Source: Clostridiales bacterium (GTDB lineage: Bacteria; Bacillota; Clostridia; Christensenellales; DTU072). Taken from it: a stretch of 63,721 bases of DNA. The stretch spans positions 1 through 63,721 of the forward strand of contig JAAZJD010000054.1 of NCBI GenBank assembly GCA_012800525.1, read 5' to 3'. The position numbers and the translations under genes are program-made. Positions 7,401-16,116 of this stretch are shown in pieces. The notes under the pieces are model-generated. The model saw only the letters and a list, made by a program, of their open reading frames with translations, made no database searches and was not told where the DNA came from. Each line of letters starts with the position of its first letter. Within the stretch, counting starts at the first letter, position 1.

Positions 7401-10400
7401 TTAGATTACTGGTGTTTTCTCTCCTTTATCAATGGAGTATATGAAGGCTTTAGTTACTTTGAGATTGAGTATATTTTCTAATGCTAATATATATATATTT
7501 ACTTGTTCTGAATAAACCTCTAGAAGTGATGCTTCATCTTTTGAAGAATATTTATAGTCGATTACAATGGCTTCATCCCCACACACTATTACAGCGTCAA
7601 TTATTCCCTGTATTGTTATTTTATCTTCTGGCGCATCTTTACCTAGTATATCTTTTAATTTATTTGCTTTATCTCTATAGTAAAACCTTTGTTCACGAAG
7701 TAGCTTTGCTTTGCCTTCCCTAACTGAATCAAAAACATCCCAGTTTACTATTTTATGTATAAATTCAGCATTTATATCTTTTTTGTCAATTAGGCCTCTT
7801 TTATCAAAGTCGTCCACTTGGGCATTAATATCTGCTAAAGATGTTTTATTAAAATCTATCAATTCTAAAACTTTATGATATGCTATACCCTTGTCTTTGC
7901 TTTTACCTTTGTCTACTGAAACTTTGATTTCTTTAATATTTTCCCTAATTTCTGATCTCTTTAAACCAGAAGCACTATATTTTGCTTGAAAAGTTTTAGT
8001 ATTTTCATATGGATATTCATATTCAAATTTTTTCTCAGCTTCATTGGATGCATTTTTAGGCTTATAAAAGTCTTTAACAAATATTTTGTTATCATCTACT
8101 TCAATATTTTCGCCTTTCAAGTTCAAATCAAAGTGCACTTCAGTTTGCAAAATTTCATCAAATGAATTTCTTAATAATTTTTCTAAATCCGTACATTTCT
8201 CAGGAGCTACATAATCTTTCTTTAATCCTTGCTTATCATTATATAATATAAACAAATGATTTTGAGCTCTTGTTAAGGCTACATAATAAACCCTCATTTC
8301 TTCTTCATACTCTTCAAGCTTATTTTGATACCCAATTAGCATGTTTTTGAATGTTGAAGTTTTTAATCTTTGATTGGCATCTTTTACTTGCACCCCATAT
8401 CCTAAATTTACATGATATTCTAAACCTTTTAAACTATAGTGATAATGGATTCGAGTTGCTTCTGGCAATATCACAATTGGAAACTCGAGTCCCTTACTTT
8501 TATGAATAGTCATAATTTTTACACAATCATCTTTAAAGTTCACTTTCATCATTTCATCTAGAACGGAAGACAAGTTCCCATCTTGGATTGCAAACAAAAA
8601 TGCTTTAATTGTTTTAGCAATTTCTTTTCCTCGCAAATAATAAACAAATGAATTAAAAAATTCTATTCTATAAACTGACTCATACATCATTACTGCATCA
8701 TAACCAGTTTCTGTTGCTATAGACATAATCAACTCAGCGACATCTAATGATAAAGACTTTTCTCTATATTTATCTAAAAATTTATTGAAATTTGAAATTT
8801 TCTTTTTAATCAAATCATCTCTTGAATAGCCAAAAAATGCTTCAAAAAAATTTTTCCTATCTTTATTAGCATCTTCACCTTCAACTTTAGGTCTATCTTC
8901 AGTATATGCTTTTCTAATCATTGCAAGTTCTTCATTTGAGAAATCCCCAAAACTTGAAAGCAAAACTTGTATCAAGGGAATATCTTGATATGGATTATCT
9001 AAAATTTTTAAAAGTGCCACAAATAATGCGACATCTTCATTTTCTTCCTCAAGTGAAAGAAATGATTCATATGGTATTTGTTCTTGATTAAATGCTTCTA
9101 TAATCCCTTTAGCAGCTTTTGAAGACCTAACTAAAATTGCGAAATCTCCATAACCAATTTCTCTTACAGATTTGCCGTCATCTATTTTTTTACCAAGAGC
9201 TTTTTTAATATAGTCTACCACTTGAAGTTCTATTGAACTTCTTGCTGATGCTATCTTTTGTTTTTGCTCCAATGCCTCATCTTTAAATGCATCAATTACA
9301 GAATATGGCTTGCCATATGCTTCTACATCTTTATTTCTAAAAGTAAGATCTTCTTTGCTCGTATTATTTATCGTAATTACAGGAAGAGTTGAATCATATT
9401 CTATTTTAAGGCCCCTCATCATGGATGTCTTAGCATAGTCAACTTTTCCAAAACTTTCTGTCATATTTTTTGCAAATATAGCATTTACAAAATCTGTGAT
9501 TTGATTTGAAGATCTAAAATTTTCATCAAAATATATGACCACACCATCGCTATCTTTATATATTTTTTTATAATCATTTTCATGTTTTATATTTTTAATA
9601 TCCTCTTTCTTGATGTTCTCATTATATTTTCTTAATCTTCTTTCAAAAATTGCAGGCTCAGCATTTCTAAATCTATATATAGATTGTTTAATGTCACCAA
9701 CATAAAATAATCTTTGTACCCCAAACGTATCAATTATTGCCTCTTGCATTTCATTGGTATCTTGATATTCATCTACAAATATCATGTCAATATTTTTAGC
9801 AAGTTCTTTTGCACAATTATCCTTTGATAAAATATCATACGCATATCTTTCTATATCAGAAAAAGAAGCAACTCCTCTCTCTTGTTTTACTTTAATACTT
9901 TCAACCATGCATTCTTTAGCAAAATCTATTAATTCTTCAATAAATTGATTTTCTAAATCGGTATATCTTTTGTCTTTCGCTAAATTTAGCATTTTATTTT
10001 CATCATTTGAATCAAAAAATGATATCTCTTTACCTAAAACTATCAATTCATCTAAACTTTTTGCTTTAGGAAACTCATCTAATTTTGGGAAAAGCGACAT
10101 ATGTTCAATAACTTTATATGTATATTCTTTCAAATTATTAAAGTTTCTATTATCGGATAACGCATCAAAAATATATTGATATTTATTGCTTGAAGAACTA
10201 ATGTAGTCTTCTATTTTTTCTTCAATTGTTTGATATATATATGCTTCATCTTCTATTGGCTCTAAAATAGAAAGATTTGCATCAAGATTAATACGCTCAA
10301 AGTATTTGCTATAAATTGTTTTACAAAAAGAATCTATAGTGCCTATCATAGCATTGTTAATTTTTTCAATTTGCTTTCTAAAATGCAAAACGATATCGCC

Positions 10401-10670
10401 ACTGCTTTCTTGAATTTTTTGGGCAAGTTTTTTTATTAATCTAGATTTCATTTCAGCTGCTGCTGCATTTGTAAAAGTTAAAACAATTATTTTATCTAAA
10501 TCCCCAAGCTCTTTAGTCTTTTGATTTGGTTCTTCTAAATATTTTAAAATTCTCTCAACCATAATAAGAGTTTTTCCAGATCCTGCTGAAGCAGCAATCA
10601 AAACAGGCTTTTCGTAATCTATTAAAGCTGCTTTTTGGTGTATTGTAAATTCATAAGATTTTTTTGTCAT
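7401..10670 (-). CDS. addA: ATP-dependent helicase/nuclease subunit A
   Basis: A 1089-residue UvrD-family helicase-nuclease, the motor and one nuclease of the AddAB complex that resects double-strand breaks and loads RecA. Walker A AASAGSGKT lies at about 26-34, the DEYQDTNE Walker B motif near 300, and the VYYVALTRAQNHLF helicase motif late in the motor. The C-terminal RecB-type nuclease has QGIIDAV and D1038-Y-K1040. It is somewhat shorter than the roughly 1200 residues usual for AddA. AAGGAAAAT precedes the start. It follows addB by 36 bp, so the two are co-transcribed. The MITE-like hairpin at 7250-7380 probably ends the operon. Confidence 0.95.
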   Translation of the reverse strand: MTKKSYEFTIHQKAALIDYEKPVLIAASAGSGKTLIMVERILKYLEEPNQKTKELGDLDKIIVLTFTNAAAAEMKSRLIKKLAQKIQESSGDIVLHFRKQIEKINNAMIGTIDSFCKTIYSKYFERINLDANLSILEPIEDEAYIYQTIEEKIEDYISSSSNKYQYIFDALSDNRNFNNLKEYTYKVIEHMSLFPKLDEFPKAKSLDELIVLGKEISFFDSNDENKMLNLAKDKRYTDLENQFIEELIDFAKECMVESIKVKQERGVASFSDIERYAYDILSKDNCAKELAKNIDMIFVDEYQDTNEMQEAIIDTFGVQRLFYVGDIKQSIYRFRNAEPAIFERRLRKYNENIKKEDIKNIKHENDYKKIYKDSDGVVIYFDENFRSSNQITDFVNAIFAKNMTESFGKVDYAKTSMMRGLKIEYDSTLPVITINNTSKEDLTFRNKDVEAYGKPYSVIDAFKDEALEQKQKIASARSSIELQVVDYIKKALGKKIDDGKSVREIGYGDFAILVRSSKAAKGIIEAFNQEQIPYESFLSLEEENEDVALFVALLKILDNPYQDIPLIQVLLSSFGDFSNEELAMIRKAYTEDRPKVEGEDANKDRKNFFEAFFGYSRDDLIKKKISNFNKFLDKYREKSLSLDVAELIMSIATETGYDAVMMYESVYRIEFFNSFVYYLRGKEIAKTIKAFLFAIQDGNLSSVLDEMMKVNFKDDCVKIMTIHKSKGLEFPIVILPEATRIHYHYSLKGLEYHVNLGYGVQVKDANQRLKTSTFKNMLIGYQNKLEEYEEEMRVYYVALTRAQNHLFILYNDKQGLKKDYVAPEKCTDLEKLLRNSFDEILQTEVHFDLNLKGENIEVDDNKIFVKDFYKPKNASNEAEKKFEYEYPYENTKTFQAKYSASGLKRSEIRENIKEIKVSVDKGKSKDKGIAYHKVLELIDFNKTSLADINAQVDDFDKRGLIDKKDINAEFIHKIVNWDVFDSVREGKAKLLREQRFYYRDKANKLKDILGKDAPEDKITIQGIIDAVIVCGDEAIVIDYKYSSKDEASLLEVYSEQVNIYILALENILNLKVTKAFIYSIDKGEKTPVI

Positions 10671-10706
10671 TTTTATTTTCCTTTTTTATTTTATAACTAT
10701 AATTTC

Positions 10707-13700
10707 TTATATATCGGCAAAACATCTAACGCTAGTTAAGTCAAGGCTTGCTCTTTCATTTCTATCTTTTGATATATCGCATATTGGTTTATAATCACAA
10801 TATTTGCAACTATCCATGCTCATCGGAGCTTTTTCTATATTTCCTTTTTGAATTTCCGAAAATCCGTTAGCAATTAGTTTTTCTACATATTTTATCAAGA
10901 TTTCAAAACCCTTCTCGCTTAAAATCTTTCTAGATAGTCCATTATAAAAAGTTTCAGGATGTTCTACTTCATCTAATTTATATCCTTTATAGATATCAGA
11001 TACACTTGCTTTACGAAGTTGCGCTTGTGTCTTTTCGCTAGCATCTTCTCTTTTTAATTTGTTTATCTTAAACTCTGGAATATAAAATTTATCATCAGTG
11101 CTTGGAGCAATATCCTGATTAAAGGAATAAACATTATTTGCATCTATATTAAAAAATCCTTCATGTTTTAAAATATCCGAGGATTCTTCTTGTGCATCTT
11201 CTTCTTTTAAGTAATTATCTCTTAATATTAGATATGCAATAAACCCTGGCTTGTAGTTTTTAAACTCTGGGCTTTTGCTTAAAGCTTGAAGATAGACAAC
11301 TAATTGAATTGTTTGTCCTGTAAATATACTTGCTATACTTATATCTTTAGTACCAGTTTTATAATCTATGATGCCTACAAAATTGCTGCCATTTTTATTT
11401 TTCGTTATGTCTATCCTATCAATTTTCCCGCGAAGAGCTAACACCCCATCTTTTTCTTTGCCCTTACAGTCTTCGATAATTGGAATTTCAATTTGTGCTT
11501 CCTTTGAATTAAATCCAAATGAAAATTCAATTTTATATGGTCGATATGTTCCTTTCTTAATTTGCCTAATTAAGTTTATTATGATTTTTTCAACCTCATC
11601 TTTAATACGATTTAAGAAAAATTCATTTTGTGGGTTTTTATATAAATCCTTTATTGTAGGATCTTCATAAATTTCATTTATGCTTTTTTTAATTTGTATA
11701 GCAATTGTTTGATCTTTGATTGTATCAATTTGATCTTTAACCGCTTTAAAAAAGTTTTCTAAAATATTATGAATTATTGTTCCAATTGTTATTGGTAAAA
11801 TAAAACCTTCAGACCTTTTAGAAGCACCTAGTCCATAATACATAAAATGCTTATATGGACAAGCAAAATATGTTTCTAATTGTGACACGCTTGATAGATA
11901 TCTATTTTTTTGATCTTTCTTTACAGTATAGTCTAAAAGATTTTCTACTACAGTATTATGGCAATTACTATCACTGCATTCTAGCGCTGATGCAATAATG
12001 TTTCTTTTATCCTTATCAATATATTGATAAATTTCATCTAACAGCTTTATATAAAAATCCTTATGTTTTGTCTCTACTATTAAACTTTGAAGTTGCAACC
12101 ATTTAAAAAATGCATTATCCGCGGTAACTAAATAATTTTCAAGATTTACATCTTTAAAAAGATTGTCTATAAAAGAAGTTATATCATATTTTTTTAAAAG
12201 ACTTTCATACTCTCCATCTGGATCATCACCAGTTAATCTTTTTAATTCATCTAAGGCTATTGATGCTTGTGTCTTTTCTCCTTTTATAGAAAGTTTAGGA
12301 TAACTAAAATAAAATTTTTCAAATTTTGATAGCATATCGACAAAATCATATCTATTATTTTTTATTTTTTCCGATGCCAGTGGATATATTGCTATATCAT
12401 TTTCTTCCATAGACCTATTATCAAAAGAGGTAAATATTCTATCTTCACTTACGTTATCTAAATTTGAATCATTTGTAAGACCCATTACAAAAGCTATCTT
12501 ATTTTCATAAATTTTACTATTGCCTATTTGCGCAACAGTAACACAATCTAAATCTATAGGGATTGAAGATAGACTTTGTGCCCTTGCTCCAGAAGACAAA
12601 ATGGATATAAATTCTGAAATCTCCATATCTTCTTTACCAAGTATTTCTTTAATTTCTTGTAATATATCTATTAAAAGATCGACTGACCTTTGATTAAACT
12701 CAAAATCTTCGCTACTTCTACCTCTTAAAAGATCAGTAAATTTCTCTTTAGTTTCACTATCATTTATTAGTCTTATACAAGCATTAACAAAACCTGCAGC
12801 ATTTTTATCTTGCTTTTTAAATAGACAAAGAATATCAAAGACTTTCTTTCTAAAATTTTCAAAATCGCCACCTTTAAAAGAATTTTCAAAATCTTTATAT
12901 GTTATGTTTTTTTCATATATATAATTTTCAAATTGACAAACCTCAGAAAAGTCATTATAAAATAATGGATTTTTTATAAATCTTAAAGCCTTTTTTACAT
13001 CTCTTGGATTTTTTATAAATTCTAAAATAGATAATATGTAATCAAAAATTAAACTCTCACTTAATGTCACTCTAGAAGGTACAAAAACTGGAATATCATA
13101 TCTTCCAAAAATTTCTTTTATACTAAAATCATTTTCAGCTAATGAGTTGAAAATCGTGATATCTCTATATCTATATTTTTCATTTCTCACAAGCTTTATT
13201 ATTTCATTAGCAACAGCATTTATCTCTGAAAAAGCATTATCTTCAGCATATATCTCAATATTTTTGATATTTTTAAATTTTTTATCTGAATAACCAAAAA
13301 GTTCTCTTCTTAAAAAATCCAAATCATTTGTTAACTTTTTAGCTTTATTAATTTTTTCTATTTTTTCTTCCCTTGAAACAAAATTTCCTCTTACAAACAA
13401 CTCAATGTGTTCTACTCCTAATTTATCTCTAAGCCTAGTAAAAGTTTGAGTTGGTGTTGTTTCTACATTAACTTCATCAGTTGGCACAAATGATAAAGCT
13501 ATATTTGTTTCCTTTGCATTTTCTGCAATAACGCTAATGAGTTCAATCTCTTTATTTGATAAAGTATTAAATCCCATAATATATACATATGATTTTTTAA
13601 TATCTTCTTCATTTTTAATATTGTTAATAAAGCCATCATATACTGTAATTAGATCAGGAGTCGTTTTTGCAATTTCTTCCCTATATGCTTTGTATAGTAA

Positions 13701-14156
13701 AATTATATCTTTAAGTTTACTTTGAGTAGACGATTGCAATTTAGGAAGAGATTCTTCTAGCGATTCTGGCAAATATCCACTAAGCCTTAAGCTTTCAATA
13801 GCTCTATAAATATCAAGTGCAAATGTATTTTTCTTACAAGAGCCAGCATAATGCTTTAATTTTTGAGAATTGGCATTAATGACTTTTCTCATTACCATTA
13901 TCGCCCCTTCCCTTGATAAATAACTTTTCCCTACTTTTTCTAGCGACCTTGCACAAACTCTCTCAAATGAGCCAATAAAAATATTAAATGCTCCTTTAAC
14001 ATCTAAATAATCTAAAACTAAAGTCTCCATACCAAGCGTATAACTTGTTGGAGTTATTACTATATGCTGACTTTCATGGTTATAGTTTTGTTTTAATCTC
14101 TTTAAAACATGCCCTATTGCCCTTTTATCATTATCATCACAGAAAATTTTTAACAT
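10707..14156 (-). CDS. addB: ATP-dependent helicase/nuclease subunit B, without Walker A
   Basis: A 1149-residue AddB subunit, partner of AddA. The C-terminal RecB-type nuclease has D931-Y-K933, enclosed by the four iron-sulfur cluster cysteines C766, C1117, C1120 and C1126 (CPYKHF and CKYCDYKPIC). Family members commonly begin with a Walker A loop (GRAGSGKT-like). Here the N-terminus reads IFCDDNDKRA, so the ATP-binding loop is lost. An AAGGAG site lies close upstream of the ATG. It is the first gene of the addBA operon. The 137 bp upstream contain no promoter I can identify with confidence. Confidence 0.93.
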   Translation of the reverse strand: MLKIFCDDNDKRAIGHVLKRLKQNYNHESQHIVITPTSYTLGMETLVLDYLDVKGAFNIFIGSFERVCARSLEKVGKSYLSREGAIMVMRKVINANSQKLKHYAGSCKKNTFALDIYRAIESLRLSGYLPESLEESLPKLQSSTQSKLKDIILLYKAYREEIAKTTPDLITVYDGFINNIKNEEDIKKSYVYIMGFNTLSNKEIELISVIAENAKETNIALSFVPTDEVNVETTPTQTFTRLRDKLGVEHIELFVRGNFVSREEKIEKINKAKKLTNDLDFLRRELFGYSDKKFKNIKNIEIYAEDNAFSEINAVANEIIKLVRNEKYRYRDITIFNSLAENDFSIKEIFGRYDIPVFVPSRVTLSESLIFDYILSILEFIKNPRDVKKALRFIKNPLFYNDFSEVCQFENYIYEKNITYKDFENSFKGGDFENFRKKVFDILCLFKKQDKNAAGFVNACIRLINDSETKEKFTDLLRGRSSEDFEFNQRSVDLLIDILQEIKEILGKEDMEISEFISILSSGARAQSLSSIPIDLDCVTVAQIGNSKIYENKIAFVMGLTNDSNLDNVSEDRIFTSFDNRSMEENDIAIYPLASEKIKNNRYDFVDMLSKFEKFYFSYPKLSIKGEKTQASIALDELKRLTGDDPDGEYESLLKKYDITSFIDNLFKDVNLENYLVTADNAFFKWLQLQSLIVETKHKDFYIKLLDEIYQYIDKDKRNIIASALECSDSNCHNTVVENLLDYTVKKDQKNRYLSSVSQLETYFACPYKHFMYYGLGASKRSEGFILPITIGTIIHNILENFFKAVKDQIDTIKDQTIAIQIKKSINEIYEDPTIKDLYKNPQNEFFLNRIKDEVEKIIINLIRQIKKGTYRPYKIEFSFGFNSKEAQIEIPIIEDCKGKEKDGVLALRGKIDRIDITKNKNGSNFVGIIDYKTGTKDISIASIFTGQTIQLVVYLQALSKSPEFKNYKPGFIAYLILRDNYLKEEDAQEESSDILKHEGFFNIDANNVYSFNQDIAPSTDDKFYIPEFKINKLKREDASEKTQAQLRKASVSDIYKGYKLDEVEHPETFYNGLSRKILSEKGFEILIKYVEKLIANGFSEIQKGNIEKAPMSMDSCKYCDYKPICDISKDRNERASLDLTSVRCFADI

Positions 14157-14293
14157 ATTTACTCCTTTTATTTACCTTCCAAACCTCTCTCTTTTGTTGC
14201 AATAGATACAAAGCTATTCCTCGTTATTCTTAAAATATTCCTCATTTAGTTCTATCAATATATAGTACAAGATTTTTTTGCAATTTTTCTTGA

Positions 14294-15850
14294 TTATTTT
14301 GAAACTTCTATAAGTTTCTCAAAAATTTTTACCATTGCTAAAGTATCAAGTTTGCAGTACTCTAATAAACTTTTCCTTGCTTTTTCCGCTTCATCAGGTG
14401 ACATATTTTTAATTTTAGGAAATATACTCATCGCATCAGTCCCGCTTTGTACACCATCAAGATTTTGATAGCTTAATTCTGCATCATTAGGAAACAATGC
14501 TGGTAACACTTTTTTTATAGACGCCGATCCATTCATTTCTTTTGTGTGGTAATAGCGCTCTTGAAAAGGAGTCTTTAAATCTATTACATTGTTTTGAATA
14601 TTTAATAGGTGCTCTGATAAATCTGGAAAAGCCTTAGCTAATTCTTTAAGTCTTGTACATTCAAATTGTTTATGATATGCCAAAACACAAGCATCTTTAG
14701 GAATATCCTTACAAAGTTGTTCAGCTAATAGGCGTCTTGGATCTATCCCTGAAGTATCTAAAAATTCCTTGTGCTTAAGTTTGCCACCAGGAGATTCAAT
14801 ATAATGCAATGAATATTGAAATGGGACTTGTTGATATGGTGTGCATCCTTTAAATTCTGAAAATACTGGCTCTATATCAAAATCAAGACAATCTATTGGT
14901 TTCAATGTTTCAAAATCGAGAAAATATATCGGATATTTTAATTCATCTAAAAATTCATTTATTTTGGCTTTTTCTATATATGGCTTGTCATAAAATATAC
15001 AATCTAATTGAATTTGTCGCCTTTGTGTTGCACCTTTTGTATGATGCATCAATTGATTAAGTGAAATAAAACCTTTTTCATAACAATAAATTTTATCTTT
15101 AAATTTCATTTTACTTAACTTTGACTCTTCAAGAGGGGAAAAGTTTTTAAAACAATATTCCCAAAAAGCACAATCTTCTCGTTTTTTACATTCAATTAAA
15201 GATTTTTGGGGTTCATTTTTCAAATCAAGATCCAGTATTTTTTTAGCTTCTTGTAAGTTTTCTTCTATTTTTTGTTCTTCTTGCTCTATATCATTATCCA
15301 TAAAATCGGCAATGAAAAACTCTTTAATATCCAATTCTTCTTCAAAAATATAATTTCCATTAATATGCATAAGATAGATACCAATTACTTTCATGCCACA
15401 TTTTTCTAATACATATTTTTGATAAGCAAGATCAGGCAAGTATTTGTCTTTTTCACTTGTTGCTGAGCTTTTGACTTCATATATTTTAAAACCATCTTTT
15501 TCTCTTTTTAAAATATCAACAGCACAATATCTACCGTAATAGTCAAATGATGCTTCACAAATAATAGGTGCCCCTTTATTTATTTCCTCTTTGGTTTTCT
15601 CAATCATTTTTGAAATATCAAGTTTCCCATCATCTTTATATGCGGTCACATCAACAAAATCTCCAAAAAAATTTCTAGCATATTCCCCAACCTTTGTGCC
15701 TGTAGAAATTATTCCTTGGGCAGATTGATTTAGCTTAAATTCTTCAGGTTTATATTTCGATAACCACAAAATTTTAGGACATTCTAAAAAATTACAATAC
15801 TTTGATTTTGATATATTGATTTGTTCAATTTTTTTTCTTCCTGCACACAT
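14294..15850 (-). CDS. DUF2779-type protein: Cas4-like nuclease plus RNase H-fold exonuclease
   Basis: A 518-residue protein resembling the DUF2779 family. The N-terminal half looks Cas4/RecB-like: cysteines C19 and C24 (YCNFLECPK), D112, the E125-V-K127 nuclease motif, and C221, C227 and C233 probably completing an iron-sulfur cluster. The C-terminal half has the DEDD-exonuclease start FLDFET (D312, E314), an AYHKQFECTRL segment and a late YCKLDTLAM. Both catalytic centres look intact. It has its own strong promoter at 15939-15967 and lies directly upstream of addBA, so a DNA-repair or foreign-DNA role is plausible but unproven. The ribosome site (AGAGGA) is about 11 bp from the ATG, rather far. 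Confidence 0.75.
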   Translation of the reverse strand: MCAGRKKIEQINISKSKYCNFLECPKILWLSKYKPEEFKLNQSAQGIISTGTKVGEYARNFFGDFVDVTAYKDDGKLDISKMIEKTKEEINKGAPIICEASFDYYGRYCAVDILKREKDGFKIYEVKSSATSEKDKYLPDLAYQKYVLEKCGMKVIGIYLMHINGNYIFEEELDIKEFFIADFMDNDIEQEEQKIEENLQEAKKILDLDLKNEPQKSLIECKKREDCAFWEYCFKNFSPLEESKLSKMKFKDKIYCYEKGFISLNQLMHHTKGATQRRQIQLDCIFYDKPYIEKAKINEFLDELKYPIYFLDFETLKPIDCLDFDIEPVFSEFKGCTPYQQVPFQYSLHYIESPGGKLKHKEFLDTSGIDPRRLLAEQLCKDIPKDACVLAYHKQFECTRLKELAKAFPDLSEHLLNIQNNVIDLKTPFQERYYHTKEMNGSASIKKVLPALFPNDAELSYQNLDGVQSGTDAMSIFPKIKNMSPDEAEKARKSLLEYCKLDTLAMVKIFEKLIEVSK

Positions 15851-15938
15851 TATTATATTTATCCTCTTTTTGTAAAATAAGGTCCCTCAGCAGACAATTT
15901 TTTGACATAAATTTTTGCGACTTCAATATTGCATAATT

Positions 15939-15967
15939 ATTGTATAATTTTTTCATTTTTTTGTCAA
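15939..15967 (-). promoter_or_regulatory. Strong promoter of the DUF2779 gene
   Basis: On the minus strand a perfect TTGACA (15962-15967) is 17 bp from TACAAT (15939-15944). The leader to the ATG at 15850 is about 80 nt. The remainder of 15968-16054 is AT-rich without other signals. Confidence 0.8.
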
Positions 15968-16054
15968 TAGCGATATTTTTTAAGGACATATTTTGCTGTC
16001 GCTATCTTATTTTATCATTATTTAAAAAAAATACAACTATAAATGCTACTTTTT

Positions 16055-16086
16055 AGAAAAAAAGATACATTTTTCAATGCATCTTT
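16055..16086 (-). terminator. Intrinsic terminator after the GH95 gene
   Basis: On the minus strand AAAGATGCATT pairs with AATGTATCTTT (one G-T pair) around a short loop at 16061-16086, followed by a T run. It lies 30 bp after the stop codon at 16117. Confidence 0.75.
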
Positions 16087-16116
16087 AAATTTTTGAAAAT
16101 TTTATTATAATTGATT

